DNA of 64,000 nt, taken from positions 1 to 64,000 of the forward strand of contig NZ_AOCG01000012.1 of the NCBI RefSeq assembly GCF_000525795.1, given 5' to 3'. This stretch comes from Listeria aquatica FSL S10-1188. Lineage in GTDB: Bacteria > Bacillota > Bacilli > Lactobacillales > Listeriaceae. The notes below the pieces were generated by a model. It searched no databases. It saw nothing but the letters and a program-made list of their open reading frames with translations, and was not told the DNA's origin. Shown in pieces: positions 28,661-37,713 of the stretch (position 1 is the first letter of the stretch; each line of letters starts with the position of its first letter). A program made the position numbers and the translations under genes.

Positions 28661-30352
28661 ATGTTACAAGAATTAACCATTCATAATTTTGCGATCATCG
28701 AGTCCCTCTCCCTTTCTTTTGAGGAAGGGATGACCGTTTTAACTGGGGAGACAGGAGCTGGAAAGTCTATTATCATTGATGCGCTTGGCCTTTTAGTCGG
28801 TGGAAGAGGGTCGAGTCAATTTATTCGACATGGTGAAGATAAACTCTCACTTGAAGGGTTGTTCCATCTTCCAAGTGAAAATCGACCGTTAGAGGACTTG
28901 CTTTCTGAAAGTGGTATTGATTTTTCTGACGGGATGGTGGTACTTGAACGGACAGTTTTTAAATCTGGCAAGAACGTTTGTCGTGTTAATGGAAAGTTAG
29001 TTACAACAGGTTTGCTCCGAGATGTTGGTGCAAAATTATTGGATATTCATACACAACATGAGCATCAAGAACTTATGCAAGATGAATTTCATTTAAGCTT
29101 GCTTGATCGCTTTGCAAGTCAAACACTTTCTAAACCCATTCAGGCTTACAAAGCAACCTTTGCCAATTATAAACAAGCTGAAAGAGAATTCCACCACTTT
29201 ACTCAAAATGAACGTGAGCTTGCTCAACGCCTTGATATGTTGCGCTTTCAAGAGCAGGAAATTACTGCTGCGAATCTTGAAAGTGGTGAAGAAGAACGAT
29301 TAACTGAACAAAAAAATCGTTTAGTCAATTTCGAAAAGCTTTCAGAAAGTTTAAGTGCGGCTTATAATGCTTTAACCGGAGAACCAGGAGGACTAACGTT
29401 TACCGGGGAAGCGATGCGCGAACTAGAAGCAGCAAGTTCCGTTACGAATGAATATCGTGCACTTGGGGAAAACGTTGCTTCGAGTTTTTATCAACTTGAA
29501 GATGCCGTTTCAGAAATTCGTCAAGCGCTTGATCAGTTAGAGTTTCAGCCAGATGAACTGAATGAAATTGAAAACCGATTGGCTGAACTAAGTCAGTTGA
29601 AACGCAAATATGGGAAAACGATTGATGATATTATTCGTTATTATGAAGAAATACAAATCGAAATTGATCAACTTGAAAATAGTGAACAAAGCGTTGGAAA
29701 GCTAGAAGAAAAAGTAGAAGAATGGAAGTTGAAAACAAAAGAACAAGCAGAAGTATTAACTGAAATTCGCCATAAGGCAGCTAGGAAATTAGAAAAGCAA
29801 ATTAAACAAGAGTTAAATCAATTGTATATGGAAAAAGCCATTTTCGAAGTGCATTTTGTAAAAATGGCAGAATTTCAGGAAACTGGACAGGATGAAGTCA
29901 TATTTTATATTTCAACGAATCCTGGGGAGCCAGCAAAACCGCTATCAAAAGTTGCCTCTGGCGGTGAACTTTCGCGTATGATGCTCGCGCTTAAGACGAT
30001 TTTTTCCAGACATCAAGGGATTACATCGATTATTTTTGATGAAGTTGATACTGGGGTAAGTGGACGAGTTGCTCAGGCGATTGCAGAAAAAATTTATGCG
30101 GTTTCAGTGGGGTCTCAGGTACTTTGTATTTCTCACTTACCGCAAGTAGCAGCAATGGCAGATCACCATTTTTATATCACAAAACAAGTCCAAAACGATC
30201 GGACGAATACTCGTGTGGAAAAAATTACAGGCGAGGAGAAAGTGCTTGAAATTGGTCGAATGATCGCCGGAACAGAGGTTACAAAACTTGCTAAGCAACA
30301 TGCGGAAGAAATGATTGAGCAAGCAAACGCCATCAAGAAAAACAATGAATAA
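28661..30352 (+). CDS. recN: DNA repair protein RecN
   Basis: This 563-residue SMC-like ATPase gathers DNA ends at double-strand breaks. Walker A GETGAGKSIIIDALGLLVGGRG (about residues 30-51), Q-loop and signature VASGGELSRMMLALK (about residues 427-441) and Walker B IIFDEVDTGVSG are present, and a coiled coil occupies about 150-370. The start at 28661 (MLQELTIHNF) has a GGAAGGTG site; the frame extends upstream into argR but with no homology. It is the second gene of argR-recN. Confidence 0.95.
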   Translation: MLQELTIHNFAIIESLSLSFEEGMTVLTGETGAGKSIIIDALGLLVGGRGSSQFIRHGEDKLSLEGLFHLPSENRPLEDLLSESGIDFSDGMVVLERTVFKSGKNVCRVNGKLVTTGLLRDVGAKLLDIHTQHEHQELMQDEFHLSLLDRFASQTLSKPIQAYKATFANYKQAEREFHHFTQNERELAQRLDMLRFQEQEITAANLESGEEERLTEQKNRLVNFEKLSESLSAAYNALTGEPGGLTFTGEAMRELEAASSVTNEYRALGENVASSFYQLEDAVSEIRQALDQLEFQPDELNEIENRLAELSQLKRKYGKTIDDIIRYYEEIQIEIDQLENSEQSVGKLEEKVEEWKLKTKEQAEVLTEIRHKAARKLEKQIKQELNQLYMEKAIFEVHFVKMAEFQETGQDEVIFYISTNPGEPAKPLSKVASGGELSRMMLALKTIFSRHQGITSIIFDEVDTGVSGRVAQAIAEKIYAVSVGSQVLCISHLPQVAAMADHHFYITKQVQNDRTNTRVEKITGEEKVLEIGRMIAGTEVTKLAKQHAEEMIEQANAIKKNNE

Positions 30353-30360
30353 AACAAAAC

Positions 30361-30454
30361 GGCTTGCATATGGAAGAGTTTTTGTTTAAAATGAAAAGGT
30401 GTTTTTTATCACCAGGTCATAAAAACAGATGCTAATTCCAAACAAGCCTTTTTT
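30361..30454 (+). other. Long-range hairpin in the recN-ptb gap
   Basis: GGCTTG at 30361-30366 can pair with CAAGCC at 30443-30448, which is followed by T6. The 76-base loop is unusual for a terminator and contains a small inner hairpin (GGTG...CACC, 30398-30413). It may be a terminator for recN or an attenuator for ptb. Confidence 0.35.
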
Positions 30455-30477
30455 GTGTATCTACCAAAGGGGGAAAG

Positions 30478-31344
30478 ATGTTGGAAAAAGAGTCGGTTTT
30501 AAAAAACGAGTTTTGCGAAAAAACGAATTTATGCAGTGGCGGGGGCTAGCGATCCTGTAATTAAGCAAACGGTTGATTTGGCATTGCAAAATGACTTGGG
30601 AGAATTTCTTTTATTCGGACCTGGAGAACTTGACTATGATGAACAAAAAGTGAAGGTTTTTAATGCTCACTCAGACCAAGAAGCAGCTAAACTTGCTGTC
30701 CATGCAGTTCGAACTGGAAAAGCAGATGTGCTTGTGAAGGGGTTTGTACCAACAGCGACTGTTCTTCGTGCTGTGCTTGCGAAAGAAACTGGACTTCGAA
30801 CAGATAAGCTATTGTCACAAATCGCGATGTTTGAACTGCCTAACTATCCAAAACCACTTTTTATCACAGACTGTGCGATGAATATTGCGCCGACACTTGA
30901 AGAAAAAAAAGCAAATTACGCTGAATGCGATTGAAGCCGTTCGTAAATTTGGAGTTTCTTCACCTAAAGTCGTTTTTTTTAAGTGCCGTTGAACAAGTGA
31001 CTGAAAAAATGCCTTCTACTGTCGATGCCGCTGAACTTGTTAAATTTGTGAAGGAAACCTATCCGGAAATCGAAGCTGCGGGGCCACTTGCTTTTGATGC
31101 TGCGATTTCGAAGGAAGCTGCGTTACATAAAGGCATTGAAAATGCTGCAGCAGGAGATGCAGATATTATCATTGTCCCGAACATCGAAACAGGAAATGCC
31201 CTTTATAAGTCTCTCGTTTACTTTGGAAACGCTCATGTTGCGAGTTCTGTAATCGGTGCTAAAGCGCCAGTTGTCATTTCTTCACGAAGTGATTCTGCTG
31301 AAAATAAATTGTTATCCTTTTTGTTAACTGGCAGAATGGTCTGA
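30478..31344 (+). CDS. ptb: Phosphate butyryltransferase (three frame disruptions)
   Basis: Ptb converts branched-chain acyl-CoA and phosphate to acyl phosphate. With three single-base corrections the frame is continuous from the ATG at 30478 (GGGGGAAAG site) to 31344 and encodes 287 residues, close to the family norm. Breaks lie at A6 30518-30523, A8 30903-30910 and T8 30973-30980. Family residues include [31 protein letters not shown] and [14 protein letters not shown]. It starts the ptb-buk-lpd-bkd operon; no bkdR or leucine dehydrogenase gene (bcd) lies here. Confidence 0.9.
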
Positions 31345-31375
31345 ATATGATAAACAAATGTGAATAAAGCGTTTT

Positions 31376-31426
31376 CTTTGATTTAGAAGCAAAGCCTTTT
31401 TTTCTTCTAAATCCCCATGTTACAAT
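31376..31426 (+). promoter_or_regulatory. Overlapping hairpins and candidate promoter before buk
   Basis: A 10-bp inverted repeat (31380-31389 with 31404-31413) and a weaker 5-bp hairpin followed by T7 (31376-31394, T at 31397-31403) overlap and exclude each other. An extended -10 (TGTTACAAT, 31418-31426) begins right after. This could be a terminator for ptb, a buk promoter, or both. Confidence 0.4.
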
Positions 31427-31512
31427 AGTGCTGAATAGACTGACAACATCAATCAAATTTCACAAATTCGATTGATTCTGAAGATTCACCTGAAAAATAA
31501 AGGGGGTATAAC

Positions 31513-32579
31513 ATGAGCCACACAGTTTTAGCGATCAATCCTGGTTCAACGTCAACCAAGATGGCGGTTTATGATGGAAAAGAACTTCGGTTTGAGGAGG
31601 AAATGCGTCACTCATATGAAGAGTTAAAACACTTTGACAGTATCCTAGAACAACTGGAGTTTCGTAAAAGTAAGATTCTTGAACGGCTTGCAGCTCGGGA
31701 TTTTTATCTGGAAGAGTTAGATGCCGTTGTTGGTCGAGGCGGCTTGCTTAGACCGTTAAAGGGAGGTACTTATGAAGTAAACGACCAGATGGTGAAAGAT
31801 TTACAGATTGGTGTATCTGGTCAGCATGCCAGTAATTTAGGTGGATTAATAGCAAGAGAGTTAAGTGAGCCTCTTGGCAAAAAAGCTTATATTGTTGATC
31901 CTGTCGTGGTGGATGAACTAATCCCTGTAGCACGAATCTCTGGTCATAAAGATTATGAGCGCATTAGTATTTTCCATGCTTTGAATCATAAAGCAACTGC
32001 TCGTAAAGTAGCACGAGCACTTTCGAAAAGCTATGAGGAAAGTCGTTTTGTCATTGCTCACCTTGGCGGTGGGATTTCTGTTGCTGCTCATATGAACGGT
32101 GAAGCCATTGATGTTAATAATGCTCTTGGTGGTGAAGGGCCATTTAGCCAGAACGTTCTGGGACACTTCCGTTATCTGCCTTTCTTGATGCTTGCTTTAC
32201 AGAAGGCGCTACAAAAGAAAGGTTAGAAAAACAATTGATTGGGGAAGGTGGCATGGTCTCCTATTTTGGGACGAATAACATGCTTGAAATTGAAGAGCGC
32301 ATTGAGGCTCATGACGAAGAAGCAGAACTTATTTTTAAAGCGATGGCGTATCAAGTCGCCAAAGAAATTTCAGCAGTCTCTGTTCACTTCAAAGGGAATC
32401 TAGATGCCATCATTTTAACTGGCGGTCTTGCGAAGAGCACGAGATTTACGCAGCAAGTTTCAGAACTTGTTTCTTGGATTGAAAAAGTGATTATTTCGCC
32501 CGGAGAAGATGAGTTATTCGCGTTAAATGAAGGGACTCAGCGGGTTCTTGCAAAAGAAGAAAAAGCGAAAGAATATTAA
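31513..32579 (+). CDS. buk: Butyrate kinase, branched-chain (one frame disruption)
   Basis: Buk makes ATP and a branched short-chain acid from acyl phosphate. The family's N-terminal phosphate motif [17 protein letters not shown] is intact, as is [18 protein letters not shown] and [13 protein letters not shown]. The frame breaks at 32147-32149, where one C is missing; adding it restores [21 protein letters not shown] and 355 residues. It follows ptb by 168 bases and precedes lpd by 14 bases. Confidence 0.92.
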
Positions 32580-32593
32580 AAGGAGGAACAAGA

Positions 32594-34022
32594 ATGGCAA
32601 AAGAATATGATGTTGTCGTTTTAGGCGGCGGAACCGGAGGATATGTAGCAGCAATTGAGGCAGCTAAAAAAAGGCCTTAGTGTGGCTGTTGTTGAGAAAG
32701 ATCGTCTAGGCGGAACTTGTTTGCACCGTGGATGTATTCCAAGCAAGGCGCTACTTCGGTCGGCTGAAGTTTTTCAAACTGTGAAAAGAGCAGAAGAGTT
32801 TGGTGTTGCAGTGGAAGGAAGTTCATCTGTTAATTTTCTTAAAGCAATTGAACGCAAAAACCAAATTGTAGATCAGCTAACAAATGGAATTCATCAGTTG
32901 TTTAAAAAAGGTAAAATCGATCTTTATGAAGGGACTGGAACAATTCTTGGGCCGTCGATCTTTTCACCAACTGCTGGAACGATTTCGATTGAATTTAATG
33001 ATGGCTCCGAAAATGAAATGATCATCCCAAAAAACTTGATTATTGCAACGGGATCGAGACCTCGTTCTTTAAAAGGGCTTGAACTGGATGAAAAAGATGT
33101 CTTTTCTTCTGATGGGGCCTTGCAAATGGAGGAACTGCCTAAATCAATTTTGATTGTTGGAGGCGGGGTTATTGGCATGGAATGGGCGTCAATGCTACAT
33201 GATTTCGGTGTGGATGTGACGGTGCTCGAATACGCAGACCGGATCGTGCCAACAGAAGATCAAGAAATTTCGAAAGAGCTCACCCGACTCTTTAAGAAAA
33301 AGAAAATTAAGATGGTGACAAGTGCCGAGGTTCAACCAGATTCACTTGTCAAACAAACTGGATCAGTTACAATTAATGCACTTGTAAAAGGCGAAACGCA
33401 AAGCTTTACGGCTGAAAAGATGCTTGTTTCAGTTGGTCGAGCTGCAAATGTGGAAAATATCGGATTAGAAAATACAGATGTGGTCGTGGATCGTGGCTTT
33501 ATTCAAGTTAACGAACGCTTCCAAACGAAAGAAAGTCACATGTTCGCAATTGGGGACTGCATTCCGACTTTGCAACTTGCGCATGTTGCCATGCATGAAG
33601 GAATAATTGCAGCAAGCTATATTGCTGGCGAAGCGGTAGAAGAACTAGATTATGACCTTGTACCGCGTTGTATTTATACTTCCCCTGAAATCGCGAGTGT
33701 TGGTATTAGTGAGGAAACTGCCAAAGAGCGTGGATACGAAGTGAAAAAAGGGAAATTTTTCTTCCGTGGGATCGGAAAGGCGCTCGTATTCGGGGAATCA
33801 GATGGTTTTATTAAAGTTATTGCAGATAAAAAGACAGATGATTTGCTAGGCGTTTCAATGATTGGCCCACATGTGACTGACATGATCAGCGAAGCGGCGC
33901 TTGCACAAGTGTTAAATGCTACACCTTGGGAAATTGGAGAGACGATTCACCCGCATCCAACGCTTTCAGAGGCGTTCGGGGAAGCAGCGCTTGCTGTTGA
34001 TGGCAATCAAATTCATGGCTAA
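32594..34022 (+). CDS. lpd: Dihydrolipoamide dehydrogenase, E3 of branched-chain keto-acid dehydrogenase (one frame disruption)
   Basis: This 475-residue flavoprotein reoxidises dihydrolipoamide on BkdB with NAD. It has the FAD motif [13 protein letters not shown], the redox-active disulfide [13 protein letters not shown] (Cys near residues 45 and 50), the NAD motif [14 protein letters not shown], and the C-terminal catalytic HPHPTLSE. The frame breaks at A7 32666-32672, where one base less joins EAAKKG to LSVAVVEKD. The AGGAGGA site precedes ATG 32594. Confidence 0.94.
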
Positions 34023-34055
34023 AAAATGATGTTGGAAAGTATAGGAGGAACGATA

Positions 34056-35054
34056 ATGGCTTTAAAAGATACAGGGTTGTCAAAAGAAAAGTTACATGAA
34101 ATGTTTCGAACAACTTTACTTGCAAGAAGACTAGACGAACGAATTTGGCTTTTAAATCGTTCGGGGAAAATCCCTTTTACGATTTCTGGACAAGGACAAG
34201 AAATTGCTCAGATTGGTGCGGCTTACGCATTTGACTTAGATAAGGATTATTGTCTTCCTTATTACCGGGATCTGGCAGTGGTTCTTGCTTTTGGAATGAC
34301 TGCACGCGATATTATGCTTTCTGCTTTTGCCAAAGCGGAAGATCCAAATTCAGGGGGTCGCCAAATGCCCTCTCACTTTGGACAAAAGAAAAATCGGATT
34401 GTAACGCAAAGTTCACCGGTTACAACGCAGTTCCCGCATGCAGCTGGAATTGGTTTAGCAGCTCAGATGGCTGGCGATGATATCGTTTGTTATACATCAA
34501 CAGGAGAAGGCTCATCAAACCAAGGAGATTTCCATGAAGGGATCAACTTCGCGAGTGTTCATAAATTGCCTGTTGTTTATGTGATCCACAATAATAAATA
34601 TGCGATTAGTGTTCCAGCTGAAAAACAATATGCTGCGGAAAAATTGTCAGATCGTGCGCTTGGTTATGGAATGCCTGGTGTTCGTGTGGATGGAAACAAT
34701 ATGACGGAAGTCTATCTTGCATTTAAAGAAGCAGCAGACCGGGCAAGAAAAGGGGAAGGGCCAACTCTTATTGAAACGATTTCTTACCGGTTTACTCCGC
34801 ACTCCTCAGATGATGATGATCGCTCTTACCGTTCGCGCGAAGAAGTAGAAAATGCTAAAGCAAGTGATCCGTTAACGATTTTCCAAAATGAACTACTTGA
34901 AGAAGGCTTTTTAACGGAAGCAGATGTGGAAGCACTTGAAAAAGAAATCGCAAAAGAAGTGAATGAAGCGACCGAGTATGCTGAAAATGCACCTTACTCG
35001 GAACCTGAATCAGCACTTCGTTTTGTGTATGAAGAACGTACGGGGGAGGAATAA
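34056..35054 (+). CDS. bkdAA: Branched-chain 2-oxoacid dehydrogenase E1 alpha
   Basis: This 332-residue subunit and BkdAB form the thiamine diphosphate E1 enzyme that decarboxylates branched 2-oxo acids. Family motifs are LARRLDERIWLLNRSGKI, FGQKKNRIVT, the TPP motif GEGSSNQGDFHEGINFASVHKLPVVYVIHNNKYAIS (split here only for description) and YRFTPHSSDDDDRSYR. The ATG at 34056 has an AGGAGG site; an in-frame ATG at 34026 is less likely. It is 3 bases before bkdAB. Confidence 0.95.
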   Translation: MALKDTGLSKEKLHEMFRTTLLARRLDERIWLLNRSGKIPFTISGQGQEIAQIGAAYAFDLDKDYCLPYYRDLAVVLAFGMTARDIMLSAFAKAEDPNSGGRQMPSHFGQKKNRIVTQSSPVTTQFPHAAGIGLAAQMAGDDIVCYTSTGEGSSNQGDFHEGINFASVHKLPVVYVIHNNKYAISVPAEKQYAAEKLSDRALGYGMPGVRVDGNNMTEVYLAFKEAADRARKGEGPTLIETISYRFTPHSSDDDDRSYRSREEVENAKASDPLTIFQNELLEEGFLTEADVEALEKEIAKEVNEATEYAENAPYSEPESALRFVYEERTGEE

Positions 35055-35057
35055 AGG

Positions 35058-36041
35058 ATGCCAGTCATTTCATATATTGATGCTATTACAATGGCGCTTC
35101 GCGAAGAAATGGAACGCGATGAAAAAGTGTTTATTTTGGGAGAAGATGTCGGGAAAAAAGGCGGCGTATTTAAAGCAACTGCTGGCTTGTATGATCAGTT
35201 TGGTGAAAAACGCGTCATTGATACACCACTAGCTGAATCTGCGATCGCAGGTGTTGGAATCGGTGCCGCTATGTACGGCTACCGTCCAGTTGCTGAAATG
35301 CAGTTTGCGGATTTCATCATGCCAGCTGTGAACCAAATTATTTCTGAAGCGGCACGGATTCGCTATCGTTCGAATAATGATTGGAGTGTTCCAATGGTTA
35401 TCCGCGCCCCGTTTGGCGGCGGTGTCCACGGTGCGCTTTATCACTCTCAGTCAGTTGAAAAGGTCTTTTTCGGTCAACCTGGGCTTAAGATTGTAATTCC
35501 TTCGAATCCGTATGATGCAAAAGGATTATTAAAAGCGGCGATTCGTGATAATGATCCGGTTTTATTCTTCGAACATAAACGGGCTTACCGTTTGTTAAAA
35601 GGTGAAGTTCCGGAAACGGATTACACGGTGCCGATTGGAAAAGCAAACGTTGTCCGTGAAGGAAGTGACATCACCGTGATTACTTATGGACTTGCGGTTG
35701 AGTTTGCTCAGCAGGCTGCGGAAAGACTTGCTAGCGATGGCTACGAAGCCCATATCCTTGATTTACGGACGATTTACCCGCTTGATCAGGAAGCAATTAT
35801 TGAAGCGGCTAAAAAGACTGGAAAGGTGTTACTTGTTACAGAGGACAATCTGCAAGGAAGTATTATCGGGGAAGTTTCTGCAATTATTGCGGAACATTGT
35901 TTGTTTGATTTAGATGCGCCGATTATGCGATTAGCAGGGCCGGATTCTCCTGCGATGCCGTTTTCACCGACGATGGAGAAATTCTTCATGATTAATCCGG
36001 ATAAAGTACTGGAAAAAATGCGTGAACTAGCTGAATTCTAA
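35058..36041 (+). CDS. bkdAB: Branched-chain 2-oxoacid dehydrogenase E1 beta
   Basis: This 327-residue subunit forms the E1 heterotetramer with BkdAA. It shows the family sequence LGEDVGKKGGVFKATAGL, DTPLAESAIAGVGIGAA, RAPFGGGVHGALYHSQS and LLVTEDNLQGSIIGEV. Length is normal. Starts at ATG 35058, four bases after the bkdAA stop, behind GGGGGAGGAATAAAGG. Confidence 0.95.
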   Translation: MPVISYIDAITMALREEMERDEKVFILGEDVGKKGGVFKATAGLYDQFGEKRVIDTPLAESAIAGVGIGAAMYGYRPVAEMQFADFIMPAVNQIISEAARIRYRSNNDWSVPMVIRAPFGGGVHGALYHSQSVEKVFFGQPGLKIVIPSNPYDAKGLLKAAIRDNDPVLFFEHKRAYRLLKGEVPETDYTVPIGKANVVREGSDITVITYGLAVEFAQQAAERLASDGYEAHILDLRTIYPLDQEAIIEAAKKTGKVLLVTEDNLQGSIIGEVSAIIAEHCLFDLDAPIMRLAGPDSPAMPFSPTMEKFFMINPDKVLEKMRELAEF

Positions 36042-36058
36042 TGAAGGAGTGAACGAAT

Positions 36059-37357
36059 GTGGCGATTATGGAAATCACGATGCCAAAGCTCGGTGAGAGT
36101 GTAACAGAAGGAACGATTAGTTCTTGGTTAGTAGAACCGGGACAAAAAGTTGAAAAATATGATGCAATTGCAGAAGTGCTCACGGATAAAGTAACAGCGG
36201 AAGTGCCTTCTTCATATTCTGGAACGATTAAGGAACTGATTGCAAAAGAAGATGAAACGCTTGAAGTTGGAGCGGTTATCTGCACGATTGAAACAGAAGA
36301 AGCAGGTGAAACGCAGGATGCTGCCTCTACGGAAGAAAGAGCGCCTACAAAGGAAGTAGAATCTGCTCAACTTAGCCAAAGTAGTGGAGGAAACATTCAG
36401 CAAGCGAAAGCAAATGCGCCATCTGGTGCTCGTCTTTCTCCCGCAGTTTTACGTCTTTCTGCTGAACATGGCGTTGATTTAAATCAGGTGGAAGGTAGCG
36501 GAAAAGGTGGCCGAATCACACGAAAAGACATTTTGCAGTTTGTAGAAAGCGGCGGGGCAAGTTCAGAAAAACAAGTAGCTCAATCTGAAACGCCAGCTGT
36601 GACATCTTCTTCGCCTAAGCAAGAAAAAGAGGCTGTTCAAGTTCCAAAAGCCGCAAATGGCGACCGAGAAATACCGGTTAGTGGAGTCCGTAAAGCGATT
36701 GCAAAACATATGGTTGAAAGCAAACACGAAATTCCACACGCTTGGATGATGACAGAAGCCGATGCGACGAGTCTTGTGCGGTATAGAAATAGCTTAAAAG
36801 ATAAATTTAAGCAAGAGGAAGGATTCAGCTTAACGTATTTTGCTTTCTTTATCAAAGCTGTTGCGCAAACGCTGAAAGAATTCCCTACATTAAACAGCAC
36901 TTGGGCAACTGATAAGATCATTGAACATAAAGATGTGAATATCTCGATTGCAATTGCAGCAAATGACTTGCTTTATGTACCAGTCATCAAAAATGCAGAT
37001 GAAAAATCCATCAAGGGGATTGCTCGTGAAATTAGTGAGCTTGCGGCTAAGGCAAGAAACAATAAATTAACGCAAGAAGATATGTCGGGTGGAACCTTCA
37101 CTGTAAATAGTACGGGTTCATTCGGATCTGTTCAGTCAATGGGGATTATCAATCATCCACAAGCAGCAATCTTGCAAGTAGAATCTATTGTGAAGCGGCC
37201 GGTTGTGATTAACGACATGATCGCAATTCGTGATATGGTCAACTTGTGCTTGTCGATCGACCATCGTATTTTAGATGGCCTTATGGCTGGAAGATTCTTA
37301 CAAGCAATCAAGAAAAAAGTCGAAGAAATTTCGAAAGACAATACGCCGATTTACTAA
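36059..37357 (+). CDS. bkdB: Branched-chain 2-oxoacid dehydrogenase E2, dihydrolipoyl acyltransferase
   Basis: This 432-residue core subunit carries a lipoyl domain (residues 1-78) with the lipoylated lysine at position 44 in TDKVTAE, an E3-binding domain (about 122-160, ARLSPAVLRLSAEHGVDL) and a C-terminal catalytic domain with the conserved SIDHRILDG near residue 402. It transfers the branched acyl group to CoA. It is the last gene of the ptb-buk-lpd-bkdAA-bkdAB-bkdB operon, starting with GTG behind GAAGGAG. The products prime anteiso and iso fatty acids needed for membrane fluidity in the cold. Confidence 0.95.
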   Translation: MAIMEITMPKLGESVTEGTISSWLVEPGQKVEKYDAIAEVLTDKVTAEVPSSYSGTIKELIAKEDETLEVGAVICTIETEEAGETQDAASTEERAPTKEVESAQLSQSSGGNIQQAKANAPSGARLSPAVLRLSAEHGVDLNQVEGSGKGGRITRKDILQFVESGGASSEKQVAQSETPAVTSSSPKQEKEAVQVPKAANGDREIPVSGVRKAIAKHMVESKHEIPHAWMMTEADATSLVRYRNSLKDKFKQEEGFSLTYFAFFIKAVAQTLKEFPTLNSTWATDKIIEHKDVNISIAIAANDLLYVPVIKNADEKSIKGIAREISELAAKARNNKLTQEDMSGGTFTVNSTGSFGSVQSMGIINHPQAAILQVESIVKRPVVINDMIAIRDMVNLCLSIDHRILDGLMAGRFLQAIKKKVEEISKDNTPIY

Positions 37358-37436
37358 CAATGTTTGAAACACTTGGTTTGGGGGTACTAAACTTACATCT
37401 AGAATTTATACCCCTAAACTCCCTAGCTATTTTTGG

Positions 37437-37467
37437 GTAGTACCCACTGGGTGCTGCTCTTTTTTTA
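37437..37467 (+). terminator. Terminator of the bkd operon
   Basis: A 9-bp stem (37437-37445 with 37449-37457, several G-U pairs) with a 3-base loop and T8 at 37460-37467. Confidence 0.8.
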
Positions 37468-37470
37468 TAA

Positions 37471-37498
37471 TAAAAAAAGCCGAACTCGTTCGACTTTT
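37471..37498 (-). terminator. Terminator of prli42
   Basis: The stem 37478-37484 with 37489-37495 (one G-U pair) has an A7 tract at 37472-37478 that gives the U-run on the minus strand. It may also work on the plus strand. Confidence 0.75.
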
Positions 37499-37593
37499 TA
37501 AAGAACCATGAGCACACCTGTTAAAACACTTGATAGCACAATGGCGATGAGCATCAAGATGACAACAAAGCGGACAACTTTTTTATTTGACAT
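37498..37593 (-). CDS. prli42: Stressosome-anchoring miniprotein Prli42
   Basis: This 31-residue frame encodes a single hydrophobic helix with a basic N-terminus: it starts MSNKKVVRFVVILMLIAIVL and ends in SSVLTGVLMVL. I recognise it as Prli42, the Listeria membrane miniprotein that tethers the stressosome (through RsbR1) and links oxidative stress to sigma-B. It has its own promoter and terminator on the minus strand, in the gap between bkdB and the M20 peptidase, where I recall it lying in Listeria. The ribosome-binding site is spaced a little far (GGAG about 13 bases before ATG), so the start could be questioned. Confidence 0.88.
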   Translation of the reverse strand: MSNKKVVRFVVILMLIAIVLSSVLTGVLMVL

Positions 37594-37637
37594 AGGACGT
37601 ATATGGCTCCTCTCTCGAAAACTTTTCTATTAGTATG

Positions 37638-37666
37638 ATTCTAACAATTTTTGCTCAGTTCTTCAA
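37638..37666 (-). promoter_or_regulatory. Sigma-A promoter of prli42
   Basis: On the minus strand TTGAAG (37666-37661) and TAGAAT (37643-37638) are separated by 17 bases, about 45 bases before the prli42 start. It fits the vegetative consensus well. Confidence 0.7.
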
Positions 37667-37713
37667 GAAGGAAATGACTTTTATAGAGAGCTGAAAAAGA
37701 AAGAAGGCTTACC

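Noticed and set aside
30361-30480. Sigma-54 (-24/-12) promoter before ptb
   Set aside because: No GG-N10-GC pattern with the needed spacing; GGCTTG there fits the hairpin arm instead.
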